From Paramecium sonneborni (taxonomy: Eukaryota; Ciliophora; Oligohymenophorea; Peniculida; Parameciidae), in the NCBI GenBank assembly GCA_905182985.1, contig CAJJDN010000043.1:471451-535450 (forward strand): a DNA stretch of 64,000 nt. The letters run 5' to 3'. The notes under the pieces are model-generated. The model saw only the letters and a program-made list of their open reading frames with translations, did no database searches and had not been told where the DNA came from. Positions 46,940 to 59,434 of the stretch are shown here, in pieces (the stretch's first letter is position 1; the number at the start of each line of letters is the position of its first letter). A program made the position numbers and the translations under genes.

Positions 46940-49150
46940 TCACACCTACTATCGCAAATACTTCTTATATATATATAGAACTGAATATTTCTATAATTAA
47001 ATTTTGTAGAAACAATCTTTTATTATTTCACCACATTCTTAAGAACAATAAAACCTACTTAAATCTTACACAACACCCAACATAATTGCATTTTTACCAT
47101 ATACTATAAAAGATGATTTTATTGAGTCCAAAATAAAATTTTAAGATTGAACATGATAATTTTAATTACTCGTTAATTTACTCTTCTTATTAAAATTTTC
47201 CAATTAAGATAGTTCTTACTCTTCTTGATTCTTCATCAAAAATATAAAACAATCATATTGATCACTAAATATGAATATTTGATCTATTTAGTATATTTAT
47301 CTAAATTATATTGATGAAATTTTTGTATTATTAAAATCATATATATCTACTGATTTTTGTTAAATAATAAATAAAACTTTCCTGATCCACATAACATTAA
47401 GCTTTAATAGTCTGTATCAAATTATTTTTCAAAAACAAACCCTTCTTCATCTTAATAACTCTATAATTATTGGCTAAATTCTGAATCATTTGATGACCAT
47501 TTGTATACTTTCTTATCCTCTGACAATAATAAAAAACATTCATATTCTTCAGAATAATTATATTAAATAATATCGATTGTCTCCTCAAAATCTATTATTC
47601 TTTCAGTATCTATACATTCTTTATCTTTATTTACTGTTGAAATCACTATTCTTTTTGGTAAATTAAAATAATGTTCATTACTCTATAATATAATAAAAAT
47701 AAGGATTGTTTAAGTCTGTATAAATAACAATTAATATTGGTTTCCTATTCTCTATTAACAAATATACATGATAGCAAATCTTTTTTTATTCTACCATCAT
47801 ACATTTCCTTATTAATAGATAATCACTTTGCTTACCTTCATTCAAATTTTACAAATAAGTCAACTAATTAATAACTATGATAATTTTGTTCTTAAAATTT
47901 TATCTCTTTTTCTTTAGACATATTTAAATCCTTATTCAAAAATTCAATATTCTTAATGAGTTGTCCATATTTCTAAAAATCTTAAATCTTTAGAGTTTCA
48001 TTTCAATAATAAATTCTTGACCAACTCCATTTTCAATTTCAATCGTCTCCATTATTTATTTAATCTTTCTATTGACAAAATCTTACATCTTTGAAAATTC
48101 TCTATTAATATACTTAATTACAGTTTAATCAATTTAGCTAATAATTCTTTAGATTTGAATAAAATGTTAGATGTCTTAACCTCTTTAATTAATTCTGGTC
48201 CTTTAAGTATTTCAGTATTATCATTAAAAGATTTAAGCTATCGAAAAGCATGATTTAAAAAGAATCTTACTAGTTTTAAAAAGTTAAATTCTTAAGGAGA
48301 AAATTTCAATTATAATTATTGATATAAACCATTCTCAAGACTATCCTTAATTTATTTAAAATAATGAGTCATAGAAAACAAAACATCTTTTTTAATTTTT
48401 TAAATTTAATTTCCATCTAAAATTAGATTAGGAAATTCTAATTCTTCATTAAATCGTCCATACAACATAATATTTTTCACTTAATCTTAATAGTAAGATT
48501 CAATAAGTTTACTGTATTCTTCTTATTTAAGATTATAAAATAGTATCAAATTTAATGAGCTCTTATAATATTAGTTATAATTTTAGATTTGCATTATTCC
48601 AAGTTTCTACTATATCTCTACAAATCTACAACTGTTTTAATCAATCTCTTCTGATTAGTAATTCTACATTTTGTTTCTTTGTATTTGATTATCTTTAATC
48701 GGAATCCATTTTTTTAATATATTTTCAGTTGGCAATATAATAATATTCTAACAAACATCAATTAAAATTCTATTTAAATTTTAATGATTACCTAAATAAA
48801 GTAGTCTCTATTTATTTCACTATTTAATCAACCTTATTATTTACAGGGATTATATAGCAAAACAACAATAAATTATCTAAATTTATCATTCCAATACAGC
48901 TTTATGTTTAATTTTATATTTCAACATCTATTTAAACATTAATATTGTATCTTTTAATAATATAATTAATTATTGTTTCTGTATATCCATAAAGTCCAAA
49001 AATGTTTATATTTTTGTCTTGATCAGATTTTAATTAGTTTAATAGTTATTTAAAGGTAGGTTTAATTAAAATCTTATCTTAATTATACTCTTCAGTGAGA
49101 TCTTTTTGAATTGTAAATACAGTCTATAAATAAAATAGCTGAGAGTTCAT
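46940..49150 (-). CDS. Unknown large protein, intron structure incomplete
   Basis: A protein-like chain runs from ATG (49148-49150, MNSQLFYLQTVFTIQKDL) to about TGA 46940-46942. Recognisable stretches in order are NIFGLYGYTETIINYIIKRY, NHQNLNRILIDVCQNIIILP, KSSLNLILFYNLKQEEYSKL and ENGVGQEFIIEMKLQRFKIF. Then come ECFLLLSEDKKVYKWSS, LMLCGSGKFYLLFNKNQQIY and FSDQYDCFIFLMKNQ. The last three look like blades of a beta-propeller. Several introns are needed, one of them about 37 nt. I could not join every segment, so two genes are possible. No catalytic motif was recognised. Confidence 0.5.
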
Positions 49151-49213
49151 GACTAAATAAATTCAGGATTTGCTTATAATTTTTGGGAATAAAAAATTGG
49201 CTATTTGATTAAT

Positions 49214-50902
49214 TCATGATAAAAATTAGACATGATTATTTCTGTAAATATAATAATATTTATTTTTAATATATATGGGATATTAAGCTTATTAACCTCC
49301 AATAGACACAAAACATTATAGTAATTTAGCAATTGTACTAACTTTTATTGGATTCTGTTTCCTATCATATTTTGTTATGTAAATAGCATTAAATACTTTA
49401 GTTACCAAATTACATAGAATAAATAATAAAGATCATTGACCAAAGAATTATCAGTAGGCTTATTTGCTTCATTATTTTTATCATCTGGAACACTGTTTAG
49501 TTTTTTAGCTTTGGGATTGTATTTTTGAATGAAAAATTATATACAATTTAATATAGATTTCAATTAATCAAAAGCCTTCAAAGTCCCATCCTGATTATTA
49601 ATTATTTTCCTCTAATTTTTATACTTGTTCAAAATCATTAATATTATTGTATAAAGGTGTTTATACCTCGAGTTTAACTTTCTATATCTCTTTATCACTT
49701 TTTCCTTATACCATTTCATCATAAAAATCATCATCAAATTACACATCTAATAATTCTAAATCATTTTCATCTGTATTTATAAGTTAATCCTATTTATCAT
49801 TCTATTTTGTTTATTCAATTTCCTAACTTATTTATTATTCTTTTAAATCAATATTAGTTTCTGATAATTTTTATTATTTAAAATCAAATTTTTTTGTGTC
49901 ATCTTCTTCTAAATAACTTTCACCTTCCAAATAAATATTCTCTTATTAATTCTAATCTTTATTTTCTATACAATTATTTACAGGTCCTTCAGATACAAAT
50001 TATTATTCATTATTATTTTCTTCAACTATCTAACAACCATCATTTTTGCTATTTGCATAGTTTTCATCAGCATACTCACTTTTTACTTCACAATCATTTG
50101 ATTCAAAATATAACTCTTTTTATTAATCATTATTTTAAGAATTTTAGTTTATTTTATTTTTCATTTTCTTCTATTATTCATCCTTCTATGTATATTCTTA
50201 TATATAGCAATCTATATCTTTTTAATCTTAAAACTTATTGTTTGAATTTTCTAAACGTGCCTTTAGAGATACAATATTCTATTTTAATTATTCTGAATCT
50301 ATTTAATTTTATAATTCAATATCCTTAGTTTTAAGCTGGAAAATTGAAAATTAGGCTTCTTTTTAACCTAAAATCTTTTATAACAAATTTTTTTCTTAAA
50401 TTAATTATTCTTAAGAAAATCTCAATTATTTTATTAGATTATAATTTTATTAATTTACTCTCTTCATCTCTTCCAATTCTTTTCTTTATGTTATAAATAC
50501 TTATAATTATTCCAAGATTTATTTATTAAAATTACTTATTCTATTAAATTATTAATTCAAAGACTCCTTAATATCACCTAATTAAACAATTGATTGTTTA
50601 ATTTTATTTATTTTTATTCTAAAATTTTCTTTCAAATCTAAATATTTAATCTTTAACCTCTCATATTAAAGATGATTTTATTCATCTGATTGAATTAATT
50701 TAGCAATTTTTACTTGGAGTTAATTGCATCTATTTTTTTTTTCTTACAATAAAAAATCAATATTATTACTTAAAGTTTAGTTTTTATTGACCAATTTTAC
50801 AATTCTTTCTTCTGAATTATCTTTTTAATCCATCTTATTAGATAATTTAAATTACTGTTGAGTTTTTATTAATTTTTATTCAAATTAATTTACTTTAGAC
50901 AT
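49214..50902 (-). CDS. Long coiled-coil protein, 3' end unresolved
   Basis: The ATG is at 50900-50902. About 330 residues of nearly continuous coiled coil (LQVKIAKLIQSDEQNHLQYE, KDIELQNQIDSEQLKQN) lead into an acidic, Gln/Asn-rich region (ENDLELLDVQFDDDFYDEMV). A 34-nt intron then leads to a C-terminal domain reading GTLKAFDQLKSILNCIQFFI and NPIKVSTIAKLLQCFVSIGG. One base seems to be missing in a T run near 49430, or a splice is unrecognised. The stop at 49214-49216 is the best candidate. The C-terminal domain may be a small helical tethering module. Golgin-like architecture is possible, not shown. Confidence 0.6.
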
Positions 50903-51430
50903 ATAATAAAATAAACATATACTTCTTTTAAGATAATTTATTTCTAAAATAAAGATCAAACTTTAATTTTATTTCTTTTCTTTATCAAATTTACAAATTA
51001 CTTTTCTAATAAGAACTTAAATAATTTATTTAAATTATTAGAATTTCTTTGTTAAAAATTCAATATAATATCTGAAATTTATACAATTAATCCGATATTC
51101 TCAAATTGTAGCATAATAAGAATGGAATTATTTTATTTAATTGATAAGATTTAGTCAAATGCATTATATAACTTTTATGACTTTAAGAATATATTTTAAA
51201 TTTCATTTAAAATTAACCTTTCTGCATGATTTCACTTTGTTTTTTCATTATTTTAAAATATATAAATTTTTATTATAAAATTAAATAAAGGGAAAGATAA
51301 ATAAATATAATTTAGTTTTAAATCATTAGATTTGAGGATAATTAATTTATAATATAAAATATAGATTTATTTTAAATGAGAAGATAATTTATAGCAATTA
51401 AATTAATTATAAATTTGATTGATATCATAC
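50903..51430. other. Intergenic, no gene recognised
   Basis: 528 bp between the start of the coiled-coil gene and the stop of the exportin gene. Extremely AT-rich, no protein-like frame. Confidence 0.45.
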
Positions 51431-54400
51431 TCAAACAGATTGTATTAAATTACTTAATAACTCTTATTATTATTGAGTTAATAATTATTGAATTGGTAAT
51501 TACTATTATACGATTGGATTACTATAATAAGTTTTGAATTGAGCACTAAATAATTTGTCTTCATCATTTAATAGTTTATCAGTAGACTTAAAATTAATAT
51601 AAAAATAATACATTTCTAGCAATAACAGGTTTTAATGGTTAAAATCCAGAACTTGAGGTAACTTCTCTATCAGTAACTCTTCCCATAAATTTTAGTGGAT
51701 TTCTTTTTTTAAGTGTTATATTTTCAACCATAGCTTAGAAAACAAGATTCCATGATTATTAAGTCAAGAATCTAAAATATAAAATAAATAATATACGATC
51801 CTATAAATAGTATAGATGATAACATAGTAAAAATTAATTTTCTTTCATTTCTTTAAGAAATAGATTTAATAATTCCTAATTCATTTATTAAAAAACTCTC
51901 TAATAATTAAGGAGATATCTTAGAACATTCAGTGACAAGTATTTCTACTCCATAAATAGCAAAGATATGAGCAAGTAAAAGAAATACTTCTTTATTAATT
52001 AATCGTTAACTTAAATGTGTTGCCTTTGATTTTGAAGATATTTATGGTTAAGATTATTATTATATTTAGTATTATTCAAAAATAACAGATAAAACAATAT
52101 TTGTCCATTATTAATTTTATTTTATGAGAAATTTGGATAATTCTGTATATTATGGAGTACTATGTGAGACAATTGATTTAAGTATTGCTTATAATTATGG
52201 AGTAGGTAAATTAGTTCCTTAAAATCCAAACTAAAAAAAAATAATATATGCTTAAAATAAAGATGAGTTTGATTCATTCCAATTTTAAATTTCTAGAAAA
52301 TTCTATAATAGATTTTAATAATATGAAGTAGCATTTGTTTACACTTATAAAAAAAGAGAATAAATCTATAAAACAAAATTAGTAACATCACCTTTATTTT
52401 CTCTTAATAATTCATCAAGTTAATTCAAAATACTCTATTATAATTAATTTGCAGCTTCTGAATTCTTAGCAATTATACATACATCAATAACACTTGCAAT
52501 AATTTCAAAAACTAGATGGACATTTTGAAATTCATATTCAAGTTTGATATTCTTAAGTAAATCTTATAATAAATTGCTTAATGCAGCAATAGCATTAAAA
52601 ATTTCTTATTTTAATAAATTGATTAATGAATTAGTAAGTTTTAAACTGTATGTCTCTAATTTTTATTATTATTTTATGTTATTGTAACAGTCAGTCAAAA
52701 TCAATTGTAAATATTAAGAAATATTTACATTTTCAAAATATAACTATTAATTAGCATAATTTTTGACATCTTATCTAACATTTATTAATGAATATGCTGT
52801 ATAGCATGCAATATTAGATAATGTAATTTTTTTACTTAGTTGTAATTTTGAAACTAAAGTAGCTAATGTTGGTAATTCAACTTTATCAATAACATTTCTG
52901 AAATAGAATAAATACCTACAATAGAAAGCTAATTGAATTGGAGTAAACTTTTATTCAACTGATTAATTTTACTATTGTAATTCAAATATTTATCCTAATT
53001 TAGGTTTTAAACAATGATTATAAAATCCAAGTACATTTTCTTATGATAAAATTATATCTATAGTTCCATCCTTTGATGTAAATGAACTTGTACTAGCTTC
53101 TATGATTAAATTTATAAGAATAATTTCATTATCAATTCCATTCATTCCTGATTGAATATAAGCTTATCTAAAATAATATATAATTCATAGATATATACAG
53201 ATATTCTTAAATAATTAGATTAACCTATTAATTAAAATGTTTAGTAACTGTTTTAAAGAGTTCAACAGCCTAAGCTCTTCTTGATTCTAAATCACTTTAT
53301 TCAAAAAACTTTTCAATAAATTCTTATGGTTCATCTGAAAACATTCCAATTTCATCCTCTATTGAATATTTAAGTTGAATTACTTGATAAAGATAAATTC
53401 CTTATAATAAGACTTTCTATTAAAACTTTTATATTCTATTCAAAAAAAGCCTTCATATCTTACCAAGCAATTAAAGTCTTGAAATATCTAAGAGCACATA
53501 ATACAATCTAAAATTATTATTTTTTTCATTTTACTTTATCACTATCTCTTCCAGAACTTGTCTAAGTACAAACATTCCATATTTCACTAGAGAATACTTA
53601 TATTAAATCACCAAAATCATCACGATATTTCATTGCATACAATAAAACACATCTAAGTGCTTCACCTTTACATTTGAATAAAAATTATTCAACACCTTAG
53701 ACTGGTTATAAACGAAGAACAACTTTCATAAATTCCATCCAAGATTAAAGGTTATCTTCAAAATGGGGATGCAAATCCTAAATTATTTAATCATTTATTT
53801 AAATTACTTAAAAATTTAAATTGTAAAAAACTTTTAATAATGTCTTTAGAATTTCATATGATAATTACAAATTTTGAAGGGCTTCTATTTATTATATTAA
53901 TGATTTAGCCAATAATAACAAGTTATTATGGACTGTGTCACATGTTATAATGATTTCTTCATATAATGGATCGCTTCTTGATTAGTAAACATATTTTTCA
54001 GTCAATTTGTAGATGAGCTTCACAGTTTTGTACACATAATCTGGATGAGTTAAGAATTAATTTAGATCTGCCATAAGAGTGGGCCATTAAGTTGGAAAAT
54101 CTCTTTAAGCAACATAAACAATAGCATCTTTCAATTAATGAATTAAAGGTGCCTCAGACATAATGTATGCTCTAATAATATGTTACTTGATTGTTTAGAC
54201 TACACTTTGAACATATTATGCTTAGTAATCATCAAAATTACGATAATCTTTGAACCATAATTTTAATTCAATTGCCGCTCGAAGACCTAAACTAATTTCA
54301 TAAGCTTAGAAATAATCAAATAACACTTTAGGATATTATATATCACCTCTAATTTACTATAACAATTATTCTCCTTATCTGATTTTCTCATTAGTACCCA

Positions 54401-54458
54401 TATTGATGAGTTAAAATGCAGTATTCAAGTCATTCACTATATTTGAAGTGACAATCAT
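51431..54458 (-). CDS. CSE1: Exportin-2 (CSE1/CAS), importin-alpha export receptor
   Basis: The ATG is at 54456-54458 and the TGA at 51431-51433, about 960-980 residues. The N-terminus carries the importin-beta N domain: QLINMGTNEKIRQGEQLLQQ, LGLRAAIELKLWFKDY, RDFPTQWPTLMADLNQFL. HEAT-like helical repeats continue through the gene. The C-terminus matches the CSE1 end region (LGIIKSISQRNERKLIF, then MGRVTDREVTSSSGFQPLKP and TDKLLNDEDKLFSAQFKTYY), reached through two 25-nt introns. CSE1 binds RanGTP and returns importin-alpha to the cytoplasm. Not every internal intron was placed (one of 31 nt lies near 53170-53200). The gene starts 39 bp from the divergent gene at 54498. The long plus-strand open frame near 52000-52420 is an antisense shadow. 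Confidence 0.88.
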
Positions 54459-54497
54459 AAATTTTAAATTAAAATATATTGTCATCTATTATACAGC

Positions 54498-55726
54498 ATG
54501 GTATTTAAAGTAATTAACATAAGGAATCCCAAAAATTATCACAACAACTATTGAAACAATGCCTATACGTCTCAAAATCTGAATTCATTGAATAAATCAA
54601 TTTAAAGTGTTCTCGTTGTATATCAGCTCTAAAAGATTATATTACTTTAAATCAGAAAGACAAATATATTACCATAAACTCAGAAATATCTCTAAATGAT
54701 GACTTAATTCATTCTTAATACATTTTTAAAACACTTTCTAAACTATCAAGTTATGGACAATTAACAAATCTATAATATCAAGTATTTTCAAAAAGACTAT
54801 TCCATTAAACAATAAAAAAAGATGCTAATTACATTCATTAAAATAAATCTCAGAAATAAACATCTAAGAACATATTCATTATATTTCTAATGAAATTGTG
54901 GAAGAAAATTAAAATCTTGTTATCTAAGAAAAAGAATTTGATTAACATTTATAAGTAATCAAAAATTAATTGGATTTAGAATTATTTGAAAACCAAAAAA
55001 TTCTGTTCATCCTGTAAATAAAATATTTATGCAGTTTTAAAGCATTTTAAATAATAAATTTATTAATCTGAATGTGCATGCAGTATTAATTGTTTTATAA
55101 AATATGATCAATAAAAAAATGAAATTTTGATTCCATATGATGTAAAATAATCTCATAATTTTAAGGCAATTTTATTAAATGAATTATTAAATAAAGTTCA
55201 AATATAACCATTTTATTAGCATGCTTCAACAGAAGAAGATGCTTAAGAAGAATTGTTAATTTGTATAGGATTGTTAATTAAAGATAAATTAATAACTCTA
55301 TATAGAGAGTATAAAAGTTAATAATTTATTAAGTATACTTTCTATTAATAAATAGGAGATATTTTCAGTAAAAGATTAGAGAATTGTAATAAAATGAAAG
55401 AGTGTTATTCAAGTAAATTGTAAGAATTAGAATAGTATTTAATGTAAGAAGATGAATAAAAGGATAAATAAAGATAGAAGAGGAAATAAAAGAGAAAGAA
55501 AAGAAAGGAATAATAATTAAGTAGTGATGGATCTGTTAAGACAAATTATCAATAAGAATCTTCTCGAAGATCAATAAAATTTTATTAAAATATTTTGGTT
55601 GGAAAGGAAGCCTATCAATTTATCCATAAACTAGAAATGAATTAGAGTTCTTACAAAAAAATATCTATAAGAAATAAATAATAAAAGAAAATAATTAAGA
55701 GAATAAACAAAATAATGTTGGTGTGA
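54498..55726 (+). CDS. Unknown protein with CxxC motifs, 401 aa
   Basis: The start codon ATG (54498-54500) is an exon of its own and is followed directly by a 23-nt intron (54501-54523). After it the frame reads ESQKLSQQLLKQCLYVSKSE and runs without a break to TGA 55724-55726. Cysteine pairs occur as KCSRC near residue 31, FCSSCK near 155 and ECACSINC near 185, suggesting one or two metal-binding knuckles. The C-terminal 130 residues are Lys/Gln/Glu-rich, with a nuclear-signal-like RQKRKQKRKKRKEQ. A nuclear role is inferred from that basic run only. Divergent partner of CSE1. Confidence 0.7.
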
Positions 55727-55815
55727 ATGGTGTCACCATCATAAATAATAATTATAATGATTATATATATATAAATTTAATTAAATAATAATTATTATTA
55801 AATAAATTATAAATA

Positions 55816-56511
55816 TCAATGTTTTATTGCTGTTCGCTTTTCTACTATACCATCATATCTTAAGACTAATTCTTTATGTTATTCTTCTTCCACTTTTAAT
55901 TCTATCAATTTTTTTTCTAAAACATTTTCTAATTATGCAATTAATTATTCATATTCTTTTTGCATTTACATTATTTCATTATCAGTTTTTCTATTAACTT
56001 AATGTAGAATCTCTTATCTAGTTTAATTATGTGCTAGTTTTCTCCATTTAGTAAACACTTGTCTTGGAATTCTCAATCTAATCTATTCTCTTTCATTATT
56101 ACTTGGAATAATTAGATGCAAATATTTTCATTCTTCGAATATATATTTAAAATTTAGTTTATTTCCTTAATGTTAAAAATACTCTTTTTAATAAATTTTC
56201 CATATATAATTTTCTAGCAATAGAATATGAAATTCTTAATTTATGTTATATATCACCTTTAGTTTTAGTAAAATCTCATTTTAAATTTAATTGATACTTT
56301 TAAATAAGTTTTCTAGAATCAATAATTATTCTTATGTATCATTATATCCATCATCGACTAATGAAAGATTTCCTGAATACATTTCTTCTGTAAATTTTCT
56401 ACTTTATTCTAAGAATGCTTAGACTGTTTTTTCAGACCATTCATCTAACAATTATTTATTTTTTTTAGCAAACTCTAGAAGAACTTTAGTTTTTAATTGA
56501 GTAGTATCCAT
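55816..56511 (-). CDS. Helical protein, possible centrin-binding type, 213 aa
   Basis: The ATG is at 56509-56511 and the TGA at 55816-55818. Introns of 23 and 31 nt restore one frame of 214 codons. The middle is a long basic helix with regularly spaced aromatic and Leu residues (SYSIARKLYMENLLKRVFLT, FQIYIRRMKIFASNYSKIP, RQVFTKWRKLAHNQ). This resembles the helices in Sfi1/POC5-type proteins that bind centrins at basal bodies. The C-terminus is coiled coil (QLIAQLENVLEKKLIELKVE). The similarity is in pattern only, so the assignment is tentative. Before the introns were placed an in-frame TGA appeared to interrupt it. Confidence 0.65.
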
Positions 56512-56603
56512 TAACGATTTAATTTAAAAACTATTTTTATTATAATTATTAGGTAAATGAAAATAAATATATTAGAATATATTCATTTTATTAATTACAA
56601 TTA

Positions 56604-58424
56604 TCATTATCCACATTCGAATTTGAATTCACAATTTTTAATTTCAGTTCCATCTTTATTGGTAGCAGTAGCATAAATACAAGTATTACCAAAAAGAAGT
56701 GTAACTTTAACAGTTTTATCTTCAACAGATTAAAGTGGTTTTCCAATATCAATACACAATTCTCCTAATTATTATACACCTTATTCATCAACAAATTCAA
56801 CCTCTCTTTTCTCAGTTACATAAAAGATTATCCTCATTATAGTCTATCTTGATCTAACTGGACAATATATTTTTGTATGTACTTCATCACAACTAAATAA
56901 TTATTATTATAATAATACCCAACAGCATCTCCTTTTCTTACAAAAGCATCAAATACATCTTCACTAAATTCCTCTCCTTCAATAATTACTTTTTTTTTTA
57001 TAGGATGTCTTTCTGCATCAAAAGTTGTTAATGTGTTGATTCCATAAGTCTTTTTGGCTATTCTACTTGTTATTGATCTTGGACTTAAACCAAATAAACA
57101 TGCTCCTCTTATTACAGATACTTAAGGACGTCTAGGAACTAATATTTAAATTGCATTATTTTCAAATCTTTTTATTATTTCAGATTTCAAATATGGAGAT
57201 TCACTAAATCCACCTACCATAAATATAAAATTCACTTTCTCTTTTTTCTATTCAACTTACTGTAATAATTAACCTACTTTATTTTTTATATTCTCAAATA
57301 AAGTCTAAAAAAATGATCCCATTAAAGCTGAAGGTATTTCTACATTAGAAAGACCTTTTAATTTAACTTAATATTCTGCAGCATGTTTTTAATTATGCTC
57401 CTTAACTAATTATGTCAATTTTGCAGTATTTAAATCATCACCCAAATATGAAAATTTTATCATACATCTTTCATCCTTATTTCCTTTAAATTTTCTTTTT
57501 AAAATTTCAAAATCTCTTAATATATCTAATCTTGCTATTGCATTCTATTAATAACATTCAAATAATTTATCTCCTAAAAATTCTTTTAAAAATTCTTCAA
57601 AATATAAATCTACATATTTTGATCCCCATTCACATCCTCCTGAAGATGGAATCAGTTCATTACATAAAAACTTTTCATTAGATTCACATAATAACTTATG
57701 AACTGTAATATCAACTGTGCCACCACCACAATCAAGTACCATAACTACAGAATTTTTTGCCATTTATTCTTTTAATGTTTATTCAGCATCTTCTCTACAC
57801 TAAATTGATGCTCCTTCTGGTTCTAAACATAATAATAAATTTGAAGAATTAAGATTTTCAACAATTCCTGCTTCTACTGCTGCTTTTCTCATAAATTATT
57901 TATGTTCTTCACTCCATAAGGCTGGAACAGTCAAAACCCATCTAATTTTTGTTGATATCACTTTCCCTACTTATTCCTTTAATTTTTGTATTGCTTTATT
58001 GCTTATATACTTGAGAGTCTCCTTAATTAATAACATTAATGGTAATTCTCTATTGTCTAATGATCTAGCATTATTGTGCATATGATATAAATGCATTTTA
58101 TACTAATAAATTTACATCTTAAACTACATTTTAAAATAAATAAGCTGTATCTCCATCATCTAATAAACTAGCATATTTTTATAATGCTTAAGATCCAAAT
58201 TCAATAAATTAACCATTATTATCAAATAATATTGCAGTTGGAGTTTTTTAATCATCTGAATCATCACAAGGATTAAATACCTCAATTCTTGGTTTACCTT
58301 CTTTGTCTAAAACTTTTGGAGCTAATCCAAATCTAAATTTAATTTATTTATACCCTGATGCTCCTGTCCCAAAATCTATTGCTATTACATGTGTGAATGC
58401 AGTATCGTCCTTTAATAAGGCCAT
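56604..58424 (-). CDS. HSPA12-type Hsp70 family protein
   Basis: The ATG is at 58422-58424 and the TGA at 56604-56606. Introns of 25 and 26 nt give 589 residues. The actin-type ATPase fold shows phosphate-1 AIDFGTGASGY, then TVPALWSEEHKQFMRKAA, phosphate-2 VMVLDCGGGTVDITVHKL and the adenosine-site FIFMVGGFSESPYLKSEI. These, the length and the lack of a canonical substrate-binding domain and EEVD tail place it with the HSPA12A/B branch rather than the classical chaperones. HSPA12 functions are poorly known even in animals. The starts of this gene and of the plus-strand gene at 58492 are 67 bp apart. The last 100 residues form a beta-rich region (IIFYVTEKREVEFVDEQG). Confidence 0.92.
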
Positions 58425-58491
58425 TATTATTAACTGCTTTTATTTTTTAAATTTAAAATATAAAATATACTCTTAACAGCATAATTTAAAT

Positions 58492-59369
58492 ATGAAGAAT
58501 AATTATGTCAAACAAAATATCTCAAAACCTAATGACTATTTAGATGGGACTTAAGATGAATTGAAAGGCAAAATTAAGATCTTAATGAATAAATTATAAA
58601 TCACCAAAAAAGAAAAAGAAATTTTGACAAAGGAAAATCAAAATCTATAACTAGAAATTTTATAAATGCAATCAAATCTTAGATGTATGGTTTCTGGATT
58701 TGCAAATACAAGCATTACGTTTCCTATGACTAATGAACTAACTAATTCCATAGCAGAATTTTATAAATGTGAATGTTTTGATATTTTTTTTGATGTTCTT
58801 AGCTAAGAATTAAACATGAAAGGTATTATTTATTTTTTCTAAACCTCTTTGAATCGAATAGATAAAATAATTAATGATTATTTTACACCCTTATTCAAAA
58901 ATATCATCGATGTAATTAAATTTATTTTAATATACAAGATTAGTTGTTTAAATACAATTGAAGGACCTATCATTAATGTCTTGAAAAAATCCTTTCAAAG
59001 TAATTATAAATAAGTTTATGAAAAATGCATGATCAATTTAAGTAGTGTAAAATTAGAGTTGCAAAAAAGTCTGAAATTGAATAATGGTGATATCATTGAT
59101 TCATATTTAAGTAAATGTAAAATAAGATATTTTAAGACAAGTTAGCAGAAATAATGTTTAATTGTTTTATAAGTGATCCCTTCCTATATTTTGATATCTA
59201 ATCAATTGGATAAAGACATTAATTTAATTAAACTAAGAATGACCCCATAGATGGATTTATTAAAAATAAAGAAGAATGTATTATTTTAATGCCAAGAGTA
59301 TATAAAAATTAAGAATAAATGGCAAAGTCTTTAGTTTTATCATATTCTTATTAATTAGAAAATAATTGA
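58492..59369 (+). CDS. Unknown protein, about 270-280 aa
   Basis: The ATG is at 58492-58494. A short coiled coil (residues 25-60, KIKILMNKLQITKKEKEIL) is followed by a helical domain with CMVSGFANTSITFPMTNELT and FFQTSLNRIDKIINDYFTPL. A 32-nt intron near the end leads to TGA 59367-59369. A 27-nt GT...AG segment in the middle could also be an intron without changing the frame. No family was recognised. Without the last intron the frame would run into the opposite-strand membrane gene. Confidence 0.6.
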
Positions 59370-59434
59370 TATTATATATCTTAATAATATATGGTAACAT
59401 ATATATTAAATAACTATGAAAATGATATAATTAA

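Noticed and set aside
49894..50328. 144-codon plus-strand frame, the longest on that strand nearby
   Set aside because: Antisense to the acidic and coiled-coil parts of the minus-strand gene at 49214-50902; composition is the complement of Gln/Asn-rich coding sequence.
52010..52420. Plus-strand open frame of about 135 codons that looked protein-like
   Set aside because: It lies antisense to the exportin-2 C-terminal region, whose minus-strand frame is continuous and matches CSE1. With only TGA as stop, long antisense frames are expected.
56120..56140. In-frame TGA at a Trp-like position in the gene at 55816-56511
   Set aside because: Two introns (23 and 31 nt) give a different, uninterrupted frame with better protein character; no readthrough is needed.
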